A program made the translations under genes and the position numbers. The notes under the pieces were generated by a model that did no database searches, was not told the origin of the DNA, and worked only from the letters and a program-made list of their open reading frames with translations. A stretch of DNA of 64,000 bases from Eudromia elegans (taxonomy: Eukaryota > Chordata > Aves > Tinamiformes > Tinamidae), in assembly GCA_003342815.1 (NCBI GenBank), contig PTEX01000050.1:4263850-4327849 (forward strand). Direction: 5' to 3'. Below, piece by piece: positions 18,475-47,129 of this stretch (positions are counted from its first letter, which is position 1; every line of letters starts with the position of its first letter).

Positions 18475-21160
18475 TGTTATACTCTGAAAATACCTAACTC
18501 AGGTCCACCAAACTGCTGCAAATGTGAGTATTCAGAATTCAGACAGACAGGGCTCCTCCTCGCCCGACATTTCTTTTCTGCTCAGGAGGGCACACTAAGG
18601 ACCTATCAAGTAAGCCTATCAACCAGGGGAGGCATTTTCTGCTCTTTTCCATGTGGAATTGGGATTAAGTATTTTATAGGCTAGAATAGTCTCAACAACT
18701 TGAAACAACCTGAGAACAAAACTCAAAACATTATTGATACCTCAAACATTAAACCTACTAGTTACAGAACTGTAGTTTGCTTTTTGACTACTTTGGGTGT
18801 TTTCCACGCCTAAAAAATATTCTGTTTTTTCTTCTAACTAGCAGGCATCATCTCGTCTCAAAAATCTTTCCTCTTTTTTGTCTGCACAGACACGTTATGG
18901 AAGCCACAGTGAGAGACAGCATTCCCTACGGATCCTGGCTGTTAAACTTTCACCTAACCAATCCTTGCGAACCCCACATGCCGCTTCTCCCGAGATGCAA
19001 TGTAAAATGCACGTGGCTTTTGAAATAGGCCTTTTCTTAATAAAAAGGCTGCCAGGCATCTAACATTTTCCTTCCTTCCAGAAATCTTCTACAATACTCC
19101 CATATAGACAGAAAAAAAAAATCGGTAAGGGAGTAAAAGGGAAAAAAGACAACAAATCCTTTTTCTAACCTCTATTAGAGAAACTAAAATGTCTATTTGA
19201 AAGTCTGTTTGAAATTCATAGAAGGCTTCCACTGCTGAAACATTACTACTCTACACCTAAAAATTTTCACCATTTCAGATTTCCCACGTTCAACCCAAAG
19301 TATCCTCTTTCCTGTTTTATGCCATTCTTTACAGTTAAAATCCCCCTACAACCTTTCTATTCATGTCTGTCCGATTTTTCAAGCTTCTTCTCTCTCAGCC
19401 TTTGCTCCTTCCCACTCAACCAATGCACATTCAGTTCCTTCAACCTCCTCTCAGAAGATATGTGCTTTAAAATGGCCGCTTTTCTTGGAACTGCTTTTAA
19501 TTTGTCAATACCTTTTTGACAGTTTGTTGCATACACAGAACGTATTCAACTGCGGTGTCTCTCAGAAACGATATGTAGATAGGCACTTTTATTGTCCAGC
19601 AGCATTAAGTGATCGTTAGAAGCAGAAAGCGAAAGTTGTAACTGCTCTTTAAACAGGGAATGATTCTTGCTCATGTCACAGAGCAATCAGACACCAATAA
19701 ACATTCCTGAGAGCGGTAATGCGCTCTTATTTTGCAATAAAACTATACGATGTGCACATACACTACAGAAATTCTTATTCTTAGACATCTGCTCTTATTT
19801 CTTAGAGATCATTATTGCTCCTGGAGTGTACAGTTCAGACCGGCTGAGTTCATACACCATTTTGCATGGGAAATAAACTATCTAATACGGAGAAAGGCCC
19901 ACGGGCGATCCCATCACAGCTGCCTGCCACTGTGTACAGTCGCATCTGTGTCTGCTCTGTGCTTCTCTCCTTGATTCATCTAATGACGTTCCAAGTGAAG
20001 CATGAATATTGTACGTGCAACATTCAGTAACAAAAATGACAGCAGAGATTTCAATGCTAATTATATGATTGAAGAACATTGGGAGCAAGTAAGAAAACCG
20101 CACCTCAAGATATCAGCATCACCATCCATAAATGCTTTCCGCACAGGCTATGTCTAACTGGATATTCTCCAAAAGACATTCTGTGGAGGTACAGACTAAA
20201 CAGGAAAATACGTAAAGTTTTCCTTGTTGGACAGCAAACTCCCAGGACCTACATATTTTGACATTCTTTCTGTTCTTTCCCTGATTATGGGTTTTTCCCT
20301 GTCTCTTCCCTTCAAATTAAAGGATACGTTACATATTTCTTCTGGCACACAGTTTAACACTGCGTATAGTTAAGTTCCCAAAGGAACTGATTGCCCCACA
20401 CCAGTCTGCAGGTCCCTCAAAGTTATAATCTAGCTGGAGCTCACCACTCTGCACTCTTCTCCTTGCCGGTGGCGGGCAGAGCACTTTGCTGAATGCTGAG
20501 CCTCTCCCTGCTCTGTGCACAGCCTGGATGACGCGGTGGAGGCCTCCCCCTCCTCTGGCCATAGAAATGGAGAGGGAAGAGCCCACTCAGGCAGCATGCT
20601 GAACTTGAACAGGGTTTAAACAAGATAAGAGGAATCCCACCTTTGCTGATCAGCTTCTTCCAGTCGCATGATGTATTCTTTCTCTGACTACAAAGATCTT
20701 TTGCATTTAAAAGTTGGGCCAAGTGCATCTATTAACTGCAGTTAGAAAGGAATCTGGATCAAAGTCAGATCTAATGCCAACTGTTAATTAGGTTAGACTG
20801 CAAATAGAGGAAGTAGTATCTCCTCTCCTCAGTAAATGTCAATTCAGAAGACTCTATGACCTTTGCTTTAGGCAGTGTTATGGCAGAACCACCAGCCCTG
20901 CTTTTCAGCTGCACATTCACAGCCAAGTTCAGAGCTCCACAATGCAAATATTGCCTCTGCTTTACTCACACACAGAAAGCCAGTCCCAGACACAGAGAAC
21001 GCTGTTATGATTGACTCATTTCCCAAGCAAACAGACTTCCTACTTAAAGGACTGCAGATTTTTTTAGAGCCCTCAATTATAATTGGATTTTGGAAATAAA
21101 AATAGGAGTCAAGTAGGCAAAACTCAGAAATTTCAGATTTCAAGTTCCTCCTCTAGCCAA

Positions 21161-21180
21161 TTTTTTTTTTTTTTTTTTTT
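21161..21180. repeat. poly-T tract (20 nt)
   Basis: This is an uninterrupted run of T with no recognisable retroelement beside it. Confidence 0.95.
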
Positions 21181-22557
21181 GTAGGAAACCTCTCTATGTC
21201 ATGAATTAAATCAAGATCGCATGTAAAAAAAAAAGTAGTATATGACCAGAGATTTTAAATCAAGAATCTAAGACAGATGCAGCAGTCAGAGGAAATGAGG
21301 TTTCACGGGAAATTTTAAACCTAGCACTATTAACAACTGTCACTTGACTTTATAACCTACAAGGTGTTCTTGCTATTCAGTTTTCATAGGTAACCGGCAT
21401 GGAAAGGTCAATTTTCAGTCCCCATTTTGTTAAACAGACTGTGATTTTTACAGAACACAGAGGTGCCTTGACAGGCGACACAAGTTTTGAGCTTTACTTT
21501 CAGATTCATATATAAAGTGCACCCATCTGGTAATGAAAAACTCTGGCTCAGCACCAAGTTGAGTTATTCCAAACCGCTGCCTTCATCTCATTAGGTCTGC
21601 CTGTTAGTTCCAGATCTTTTTATTTAACTAGATAAGGTTTGAGCATCCTCTCATAATTTCATCTGCACTTCCTACATTTATTTTTTCCGAGCTGCCTGGG
21701 GATGGTGATGATGGAGGACCCAGCAGCAAGGGGTAGCTGCAAGAGAAACTCATCCAATTTCACCATGACAATGAGATTTCTTTCTTCAATTTCTTTCAAA
21801 TTCTGCAATGAATTATTTTAACAACAAAAAAAGGATGATTAGCAAAGATAATGGTGTGTAATTATACTGGGACATAGTGGAAATGTGCATTTCTTTTTAA
21901 GCAACCAACAAAAATAAACAAAATGTCAAAAATTTCCAAGATTTTTCACTGTTTTAACACACACAAATCCCTCCTGGAAGTTACTTATTTACAGATTTGC
22001 AGAAATGAATAAACCTTTTTTTTTTTTTTTACTTTATGGAGTTTTCATAAAAAGATGCTAACTGTGAGCTGCCTAAGCATTGCAAATGAAAGGCTCACGG
22101 TCTTAAAAAATAAAAATAATAATATTTGAATCACCACAGTATTTAACCATTCTCCAAGAAATAACATAAATCTGCATCTGTCTGCCCTTGCAGGAAAGCA
22201 AGTGCAGCAAATGCCAAACCTAGCTAAAATTTTCACCCCAGTATCTTCTATGAGGTGACTAACCTACCTCTATCACAGAACATGACCGCTTACCCTGCAG
22301 GCGCAACGAGAAGATAATCCTTGCACACATGCCTTTGAAGCTGGAAAAAGCCATAGCCACATGTGTCATCATCTTCACAAACAAGAAATGATGATGCAGG
22401 TGAACAAATGCTTTCTCTCTGTTATTCTTGCAGTTGTTTTTCTTTACAATCTGTCTCTGTTCTGAATAGGTACCTCACGAGGCACCACAATATACACGGC
22501 TTTCAGATATTTACTCTGTTTTCTACATATCTTTCCTCAAAAAAGGGAATTGAGCAT

Positions 22558-22592
22558 CAAGCATTCTCAACTTTCAAGCATTCTCAACTTCC
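22558..22592. repeat. 17-bp tandem duplication
   Basis: The unit caagcattctcaacttt is present about twice in direct succession. Confidence 0.9.
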
Positions 22593-22647
22593 TTGTGAAC
22601 CTACAGGAAGTCTGCAACAGAGTTGAGACTTGAAGCCATACACACAC

Positions 22648-22670
22648 TTTTTTTTTTTTTTTTTTTTTTT
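22648..22670. repeat. poly-T tract (23 nt)
   Basis: An uninterrupted T run follows cacacac. It reads as poly-A on the PCNX2 sense strand. No retroposed body is recognised next to it. Confidence 0.95.
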
Positions 22671-23786
22671 AAACGAGTCAAACCTTCTTGCACTAAAGTG
22701 CATTCAAAGAGCTGGTCTGTCTCCTATTTCCTCATACTCAGCCTTGCTGATAAGCTGCCTTGATTATACATTATGTATATATATACACGCATGCTGCCCT
22801 TAGATGCTCAGTCCTACAGACTGAGATGTTCTAGCATTTCAAAGCTCCAAGCATTTGCAGTTCCAAAGTGGGATCTTTGAAAGACTACAAACCCAAACCA
22901 CAATCACAGATAGCCAGTACGCTAGCACAGAGAATTAAAAAAAGTTTATGAAGTTCTGTAGTTTCATTTCCGTTTTTTCTCTCTACTTCACAACAATAGG
23001 TGAAAGGTCTGGAGTGAGATGTTATGAGGAACTCATCTTAAAAATGCCACAATACCTAGGAGAGGGATCCATCTTTCCTTAAAGAAGGAAGTCCCATTAA
23101 AGGAAAATGCTGAGTAGGTCTTTTCTACTAGGAGTCGGTACTTCCTAAATAAAAGAAATCTGAAACTCTCATCTAGGAAATGGGTCTCCCCCTGCTTTCC
23201 TTCTCCTTACAGTAAGTGAGCAGGGTGCTGCTTTCTGGCAGGTTTCAACTCCATTGTACAACATAAGCTAAGCCCTAATAGTAGTCTAGTGTCTGCACTT
23301 AAACATGTCTCAGGTCTTTGGAAGCGTCCTTTTTCTATTGCCAAGCTCAGCACTAGCATCTTGCATGATCTAACCCACAGCATTTTCAGTGGGCTGTCTC
23401 ATGATATTGGGTCCTTTTTTCAAAGCAAGATTTTTGAACAAGGTTGAACAATTTTCAGAGGAATTTCAGTCTTCATGTTATTGAAGGAAAAAATATCCTC
23501 CTCTCTCCCCACAAAATGACCAAGCATAATCTGTAAGACCTGTGAACCAAGAAAACAACTCATGTTCTTTCTTTCTGAAAGTCTTACAATAAGAACATGA
23601 GCACTCATTTCTAAACATTAGGATTTTACAGCACTGTCATTCAGATACTGACACAAAGAAATACAGAGCCTTTAGACAGACAAACAAACAGATACCTAAA
23701 GAGAGAGAACCCTATGCCCCACTATAGAGCTGCGATAGGTTAAGGAAGTCAGGCAATTTGTGGCTGCTTTTCTGTTGTTTAAATCA

Positions 23787-25431
<1,645 letters not shown>

Positions 25432-25490
25432 CTGCATCCTTTTCGATCTGAATTGCCAGTCTTGTGTTGGAATGGTCCGACCTTTTGGTG
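25432..25490 (-). CDS. PCNX2: PCNX2 exon 7 (codons 268-287 plus one base), microexon-sized
   Basis: The 59-nt exon completes Asn with C, then reads TKRSDHSNTRLAIQIEKDA and one base of Gly. The NTRLA motif and the position between KNYN and GNDDNN fit the family, where the equivalent is TRRVDNSNTRLAxQIExDPG. The acceptor is tttccag and the donor is gtatgg. It is the smallest exon here. Its length is not a multiple of three once phase is counted alone, so skipping it would shift the frame. Confidence 0.92.
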
Positions 25491-39337
<13,847 letters not shown>

Positions 39338-41860
39338 AAAGAAACGACTTCATCACAGCTCCAGCCATTGTTCAGACAGCACCTCAAACTACTTATCTTT
39401 GCCTTTACATTTTTAATTTTACCAAAGAGGTGGGGGGAGGAAAGGACGGCAGGCAGTGCCAAACTGCCAGTTCCCAACACAAAAATCGTGGCACTTTCAA
39501 CTCTGCAGAGTCGCAACGAAGGCCACACATCTAAATGGAGCATGTTATGAACAGGGTGACCCTGTCTCATCTCTGCCAAAGGAGACATCCCAAGCCTAAG
39601 GCAAGCCTAAGCAGAGCAGCGGGCGAGTGCCCTTTTCCAGCTACCCACTGTCTCCTCTACAACAGAGAGGGCTTCTGAGAGCCTGACAAGAAGAACTTTC
39701 AAAAAAAGACCCTAACTTCCATGATTTGCTTTGAAATTCCTGTTTCTCTGCAGTGGAAACTCATTTCTGATACCGAGTCCAGTATTTCATTCTGTGAATT
39801 ACTGTTTGTTTTGGATATGTGCAGAAATAGCTATGCCTCCATAATCCAGCTGCTGGCTCAAAATTGTGCTTTCATATTAATTTTCACTGGCAATTTCCAC
39901 ACTGTTTTTAAAACACTAGGAGTTTTCAGCATTCCATACGGTTTGAAATACACACAACATGAGAAGGTAAACATAGGGAAACAATAAATATAATGCATGT
40001 CATAATGAATACCTGAATCTATTGCTTACTTTAAATGTAAAATCGTATTCTGTATCACTGGAAAACAAACTATGAAATTGACAAGGATACAAAAAAAGAC
40101 ATGAGTTGAAAGGAGTGGGATTAAAAAATTCAAACTAATGACATATTAGGGTTGAATTCCCCTTTAATTCATACCAGCGCCATGAAACCTCAGGACAAAA
40201 AGTTTCCAAGTTGTCATGCCAGCCCAGTTGTCCTTCCTTATACCTCTCTTAGGAGGAAGGGAATAATATACAGGAAGGGAAGCTATACAGGGAAGCCATG
40301 AACTATGGAGTGATTATCAAAGAACAGAGAGCAGGTACATCTCAAACCAAAATTAAGGTTAAAATCAACCTATAACAACAGTCTGTAAGCTTAGCCTGCT
40401 CCAATCAAATCCTATCCTCTTATGGTTATTATACTTTGCAGTAAATGTCTTTACATATATGGCATCATTTGTGATACAGTGTTTCCATAAAGAGGCTAGC
40501 TAGCCATGTTTTCAAAGCAACATGCAATATCTACAAACAAGTACTTGCCAAAAGATATCTCTCAAATTCTTAAAACATATGAAAAGAGAGTGGTTTGAAA
40601 TGGTGTCTCAGTNCATTACTGAGTTTGCAAAATGAGCTGCCCTCAGAGTCTGAAAGTACCAAAAACAACAGAGAGCACAGAAGAGGAAGAAAGTATGTCA
40701 ACAAAGTTAAATTGTCACATTACATTGCAGTCATGACCAGCATGGGCTCTGAAAGATGCACAAGTATTTACAAGTGTTGGGTAAGTGAAGGAGGCATGGG
40801 AGCTGAAAAGAGAAAAAGAGAACAAGGAGGACTGGTGAGGAGAGTATATCAAATTTTCTAAAGAGAGTTTGAATGCAATTATTGATTTAAAAATTACCAC
40901 CATTATGACCTAAGGTATTTAGGACTCCACTGTGAACTGTTAGCAGCAAAGATGTAAAGCAGTAGCAATTGTTTTATTTTTGCTAAAAGACATAATATTG
41001 TATCATGTGTAGTTGCAAGACATTTCCCATTTGACTTGTGAAGAATAATTTTAATTCAGTGTCATATATGCAAACATAGCATGGGAGCAAGTAAAGTATT
41101 TGTCATCAGTTTTTTTTCTATTTCATGATACTTGATTGCCTTTTAATAGGCAGTTCTCTTTTTATAGCAATGTGTTAATGATGTGNAAGTAGTAAAGTGT
41201 CATAAATTTGCAGGCATGTTTTTATGGTCTACATCCAAATCTAGTTTTCCTGTGCAGCATTTGTTAGGTTACATGGTTTAAAAATAGAATTTGTTTCTTT
41301 GTGAATTATGCTTTTTTTTTTGTAAGGTGACCAATTTAATTTTTTAAAATAACATAAGTTTTTGCATGATATGAAATAATTTGACAATCATTTCATATAA
41401 TTTAAAAATCTGTTTAAATTCGCATCAGCTTCAAAAAAGCTAATCAAAATTTCCCTCCTCATGTGGTAAATCCATTCCAAATTCACTGTTTGTTTTCCCC
41501 AGATCACATTTTTAATAGTAATTACTATGGACCAAAAAAGCTTCCTCAGTTCCAGATGCAATGGGTGGGAGAATTTAGTGGCTTCCGTCCCCAGTGTTAG
41601 AGCTCAAACTTTGAAATGGCCAGAGCAGTAACTCATAAGCAGGATATAACCAAACTACAAATCTTTCTTTTTCCAATCTTACTACTGATTTACTAGATAA
41701 AATCCACCTTTGACTACAAACTATCTTGACTTCATCTGTGTGCAGATAACTTACTGGGCACAAAGACACTACCATCCATGTCTCATCTATTTCAAGACAA
41801 GGAAGCAAAGCAGCAGATCTAAATCAGGAGTCAGTTTCTATTCCTGCAAACTCCCTCAAA

Positions 41861-42025
41861 CTCACAGAATCACAGGATGAGGAGGAGCTTTACGGGACTA
41901 CCTAGCCCATCCAGCAGCCCCAAGGCAGGACTCCAGACAGATATTTGGCTAAATTCTTCTTAAAGATTTCTAAAGACGGAGACTCTGTAACTTCCTCTAG
42001 GCAAAGCTCTGTGCATGTTTCCCTT
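41861..42025 (-). mobile_element. CR1 LINE 3' fragment
   Basis: In plus orientation it starts actcacagaatcacaggatg and continues with ctacctagcccatccagc, aaagacggagactctgtaac and ttcctctaggcaaagctctg. This is the reverse-complement layout of a CR1 3' end, in which 'ggagactccacaacctctctgggcaa' is typical. It is diverged. The right-hand end is uncertain and may reach about 42085. Confidence 0.75.
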
Positions 42026-42759
42026 AATAGCTGGCACAGCTGAGTCAAGCACACTGAAGTGAGCAGAACTCCTCATATCACTGAGCTCTACAGTAAAAAC
42101 TCACTGAGGCACTTTAAAATTTAAAAAATTATCTCTTGTTTGCAAAAGAGATTTAGGCAATTAAGAGACATAAATAATCAACTTTACAAAGATACGTCAA
42201 GCTTAGTGCCTCTGCAAATTGCAGCATGCATTTATTAGCGCTGTTTGCAGAGTTACTGTAGAAAAAAATAAAAATGCTGTAGATACAAAAAGTCAGAGTT
42301 ATTGTTGCTGTGGGAACAGTAGTTTGGGCATTTAACCAGTATCTTAATTGCAACATTGTCTTAAAGGACAGATTTGCATTTACAAATGAAATTATAGATA
42401 TAAATAATAGAAAGTTAATCTAGATACACTTTGGCAAGAACTGTGTAAATAAACTAACCCTGCTTTGTTAACTGCTCTCCATTTTACAAAGCCTAATTGG
42501 TACTTTTATCAAGAGACTAAAGTTACCATTGTGCAAAACTTTGTGATCAAAGAGAAACTCACTGAAAAACAATCTTAGTTCTCAAAGGTTTTTCCAAATA
42601 TCCTCACACAGACTCTTCTGCAATTCCTATCTACAATAGAGATGAAAATTATTTTTTATTGTAGAATTCGGTAATAATTTGCTGTAGGTCACCTATATAT
42701 AAAGCCTTGTTTTTTAAACACTTGCTTTTTCTAAGTTGTCAGTTTGAAGCTTTCCCTTN

Positions 42760-43535
42760 GGAAACCTCATGAAGTTCAACAAGGGAAAGTGCAGGGTCCT
42801 GCATCTGGGGAGGAGTAACTCCAGACACGCGTACAGGCTGGGGATGACCTCCTGAAGAACAGTTCTGTCAAGAAGGACGTGGGCGTCATGGTAGATGACA
42901 AGTTGACCATGAGGCAGCAGTGCCCCCGTAGGCAATGGGATCTTGGANTGCATTAAGAACAGTGTCTCCAGCAGGTTGAGGCAGGCAATTGTCCCCTTCT
43001 ACTCAGCCCTGATGAGGCCGCACCTCGAGTACTGTGTGCAGTTCTGGGCTCCCCAGTGCAGGAGGGATGTGGAGCTGCTAGAGAGAGTCCAGTCCAGGGC
43101 TACAAAGATGATTAGGGGCCTGGAACATCTGCCNTACAAGCAAAGGCTGAGAGAGCTGGGCCTGTTCAGCCTAGAGAAGAGAAGACTGAGAGGGGACCTG
43201 ATCAGTGTCTTTTAAGTACTTCAAGGGAGTGAGAAGGATGGAGTCANCCTCTTCTTAGTGGTGGTCACAGACAGGACTAGAGGAAACGGCCACAAACCAA
43301 ACCATCAAAAGTTCCAGAGGAACTTAAGGAAACATCTCTTAACAGTGAGAGTGACAGGAACCCTGGAACAGGCTGCCCATACTGGTGGTGGAGTCTCCTT
43401 CTCTGGAGATCTTCAAAACCTGCTTGGATGCCACCCTGTGTCACACGCTCTAGGTGGCCCTGCGTGTGCAGGGGGTTTGGACTAGATGATCTCTAGAGGT
43501 CCCTTCCATCCTTAAGGAATCTTTGATTCCCTTTG
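42760..43535 (+). mobile_element. CR1 LINE, 5'-truncated, 3' half of ORF2 and 3' UTR
   Basis: The plus-strand translation gives FNKGKCRVLHLG-like sequence near 42775. In the frame starting at 42943 it gives [20 protein letters not shown], then [12 protein letters not shown] and KQRLRELGLFSLEKRRLRGD, the standard CR1 ORF2 C-terminal region. In another frame from 43258 it gives TDRTRGNGHK and further CR1 tail sequence. The 3' UTR ends with gatgatctctagaggtccct and ccttccatcc near 43515. Frames shift at least twice and several Ns interrupt it, so it is dead, yet it is the least diverged CR1 here. It lies antisense to PCNX2. Confidence 0.95.
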
Positions 43536-44235
43536 TCCTACCTGCCTGTTTAAATTTCCTACATTAAACCCTGCATTATTCTGGAACTGAAAAAAAAAAA
43601 AAAAATGATACTCAACTTCAGATAACTTCACCTTACTAGTGAAGGATAATTTCCCTAAAGGAAAACTAGGACATCTAGATAAGGATCTGAATCCTTCCAG
43701 AAGATTCTCTCTTTCTTCCAGTTATCTGCTGAGGGAGATGAGTCAGGTAATTCAGAAGCTGCTAAGAAATGGGTACCCCAAAATGGGCATTTTTAATTCC
43801 CTGATCCCAACTATTATCCCCAACAGGGTTTTGAAGGAAGGCTCATGGGAAATGTGCAAGCATGTTGTGCACATAAAGATGGTCTGACTGACGAAAGCCG
43901 TAGCACGGAAAGCTGAGGCTCATCCTTGTTTTAGATAAGCAGACAGCTCAATTGACTCTATCACAGCTAAGAGGGCTAATTTACAGTATAAATATTTCTC
44001 CCTGAGTTTATCGAAATAGCGTGAATGTCACAAAATAATTTTGAAGAAAGCAATGGGCTTGAACTGCTTTCAGCCCACGTATTCCTTCCTGGCAAGGAAT
44101 CCCCCGTTCCCTCAGGGATGTCCATCATCATGACAGTGAGCACATTACAGAGGCTGACAATGGGAATCACAGCTGTATTGTGATTGAAATGTACATTGTA
44201 TTTGCTATATTTTCCTAAGTGCATTTTACACTTGT

Positions 44236-44282
44236 ATAAATACATATAAATATATTTATATATATATTATATATACATACAT
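44236..44282. repeat. TA-rich simple repeat
   Basis: This is imperfect alternating TA with TACA interruptions, starting about 150 bp inside the U12 intron. Confidence 0.85.
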
Positions 44283-44342
44283 TTCCCAGGTAATGGCTCA
44301 AGAATTTTCACATTTTAAAATAAAAAATATCTAGAAATTTCA

Positions 44343-44561
<219 letters not shown>

Positions 44562-45713
44562 TCACTTATTAAATATTGAGATAGTTTCAAATAGTAACAT
44601 CTGAAAATGATACTTTTTTTTAGAATAGGAATGAATGTGAGAGACTGTATGCTGCACCATTAATTTTCATCGTCAATAAGGCCTTTCATCAATAGGGAAC
44701 ACAAGTATATTTTCACTTGAAATTTACACTTACAATGAGGTACTATCAAGCTGAGTCCTAGTTCTGAGATTGCCTTTCTTCAAAAATATGTTTAATTAGG
44801 AGTAAACATAGCAGTTACCTAACAACTTGTAAGACTATGTGGTAACTTCTGTGTTCTTCTATAAGCATTCTCACAGGGAAAAGAAAAAAGAAAAAAACCC
44901 TACACCTGAGGGAAAACACTGCTTTTGCTAATAGAAATTACTTCATTGAATTGGAATCTTCATGTTTTCAATCCTTTTGTAAAATAATTCTTTGTCTTAA
45001 GAGTTAATTTCAGTAACTCAGGGAACCAGAGGAGATGTCTTTACAAGAACTCCAGTACAGTATTAGTATTATCAAGACAATGTTTACAGTAACTTTCAGT
45101 TGGCAGAAAAGATTAGGAATACCACATTAGAAATAACACTAAATCTGCAAAATGCAGTCAGTCAAAAAACAAATCCCCCCCTCCCTTTTTTTTTTTAATG
45201 AAAACAAGCACTGTAGTTACATTTCAAGNCCAAACCATCCTACCATAAAAAGGCTGCATTAACATCAATTCATTTTGCACAATACATATTAAAAAAACTA
45301 CTGAATTTACTTTTAGCCTCCTGTAAAATATGTGCTGTGGTGGAACTACCACTTTCTGATTCAAAAAGGGTAGGTGCACATTTCCTGGATATATATTTTG
45401 CACTGTTAAGTTTTCTTGGCATCATCCCTAAACAGATCTTCTGTCTTATCTGCTTTGGGTCATCAGATTCATTTTGCAGCATAGGTTCCTGATAAAATAA
45501 ATGGAAATGGCTTGCCTTCAATAGAAATTATCGCTCAATATACACATACTACTTGAGAAGGAAACAATATATGCAGCACTCCATGCTCATGTAGCCAATA
45601 TATGTTGAGTTTTTTATAATATACTTTTCAGTAGCTTAAACGAAAAACATGACACTGGCAGCACCTTGAAAGACCTTGAGGCTATATCAATACTAGTAAA
45701 AAAAAATAAAAAA

Positions 45714-45741
45714 TAATCCCAGGGAACGTTCCCAGGGATTA
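45714..45741. repeat. 28-bp near-perfect palindrome
   Basis: TAATCCC at 45714-45720 and GGGATTA at 45735-45741 are reverse complements. They flank a perfect 12-bp palindrome, GGGAACGTTCCC, at 45722-45733, with a single A at each side (45721 and 45734) as the only unpaired position. The dyad is centred exactly between 45727 and 45728. Confidence 0.95.
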
Positions 45742-47129
45742 ATACTTTATATGTAGTTAAATTGTCAGAATGGTCCCTAGTAATATTTTATTTGAGCCCA
45801 AACCAATACCTCCACCTTGCTGAGAAGCCTGAAGAGTCTACAAGCAGGAACAGGGCTTTCTCCATGGCAGCTGGCTTCTACAGAGCATGGGTCTACACAC
45901 ACTATATTTATTAACATGTACANCATCCGAGAGGATGCATCTTCACTGCCTAATGCATTTTATTTTATCTGCCCTTAAATTGCCACCTGTAAAGTATCAT
46001 TTGATCACTTATACCCATGTTGGCAATCTGCTGAAGGGACTTTTCACTGAGCTTCACTGTGAATTCCATTGTAAATAATTGCAAATGAATTGGGAGGGAG
46101 GCATGGAATGACTATTAGCATTAAAATGTCCTGGTCTTTGTGTTACCAAACCATCAGAGCAGCAGTCGCTGCATCATGAGAAGTCCATGTTTAATTGATA
46201 CACCTTCTGCTTGACAATAAAGCAGCACCACATGATTAACGAGCTTTGGTGTTTGAGCATGACTCAAATTAGGAGCAACATTCAAAATGTAGCTTACATT
46301 AATTAATTCTACACAGGCACATAAGCAAAATGAGGCAAAGCCTGACAAAAACAAGCTCCACCATCTCTCCAAGGCACAGCCTAGTCACCACTCCCTAGTT
46401 TAACAATGAGAGCTTCTGATCTAGTCTACTTTCTGTGAAAAATGCTACATGTGACTTGAAAATTGTAACACTAGATAAAGTTGACAAGTAAAACCGAACT
46501 GAAACTAAATTGATTTCATTTATTTAAACCTTGTTTAACAGGTTGGATGGTTAACTTTGTTTTACTTAATCTTTATTCATCTGAAATGTATGAATGAACA
46601 GCTGGGAAAAAATATATCTGCTAAAGATTTAAGTGATGAAAAAGGTAATGACTCACATTTGAAATCTCAGTAATTCAACACTGCAACTCAACCTACAAAA
46701 CACTCTGCATGTTACAGATTGAAATCACAAAGACGTAAATCAGCCCAACTGTGCTCAAAGCAAAGAGTTCATCAAAAGGTTTTTAAACCTCAAATATTGA
46801 TACAGGCTTTGTATTTGCTAGGGAAACAAATTCAGGAGGAGACCCTTCCGACTTTTTCTTCCATTACATCATTTTCATAATTTTCTAATATTCACAATTC
46901 TTGCAAAAAAGACCATAGAGCCTATGTTCTCTGCTGCCTATAGCCAGTCCTGCTACTTCTACCTTCATTAACTGCTTGAATTTTCTGTTGTTTTCCCACC
47001 TGCCTTTCAACTAGCNCTCCTGTAAGATAGGCAGCAGACTTCATTTTTGTTAGCAAGAACATGGATGTAAGACAAACAGTTTAGTAAATCTCTGTTGGTT
47101 TTTGAGAGCCTTACAAAACTGCACCTAGC

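Noticed and set aside
22380-22470. Possible box C/D snoRNA on the plus strand (ATGATGA near 22388, CTGA near 22463)
   Set aside because: There is no terminal stem joining the boxes, and it lies on the strand opposite to the host transcript.
42943-43485. Open frames with clear protein-like sequence that could be called a gene
   Set aside because: The residues are those of the CR1 ORF2 C-terminal region and its 3' flank. It is a dead LINE fragment, not a host gene.
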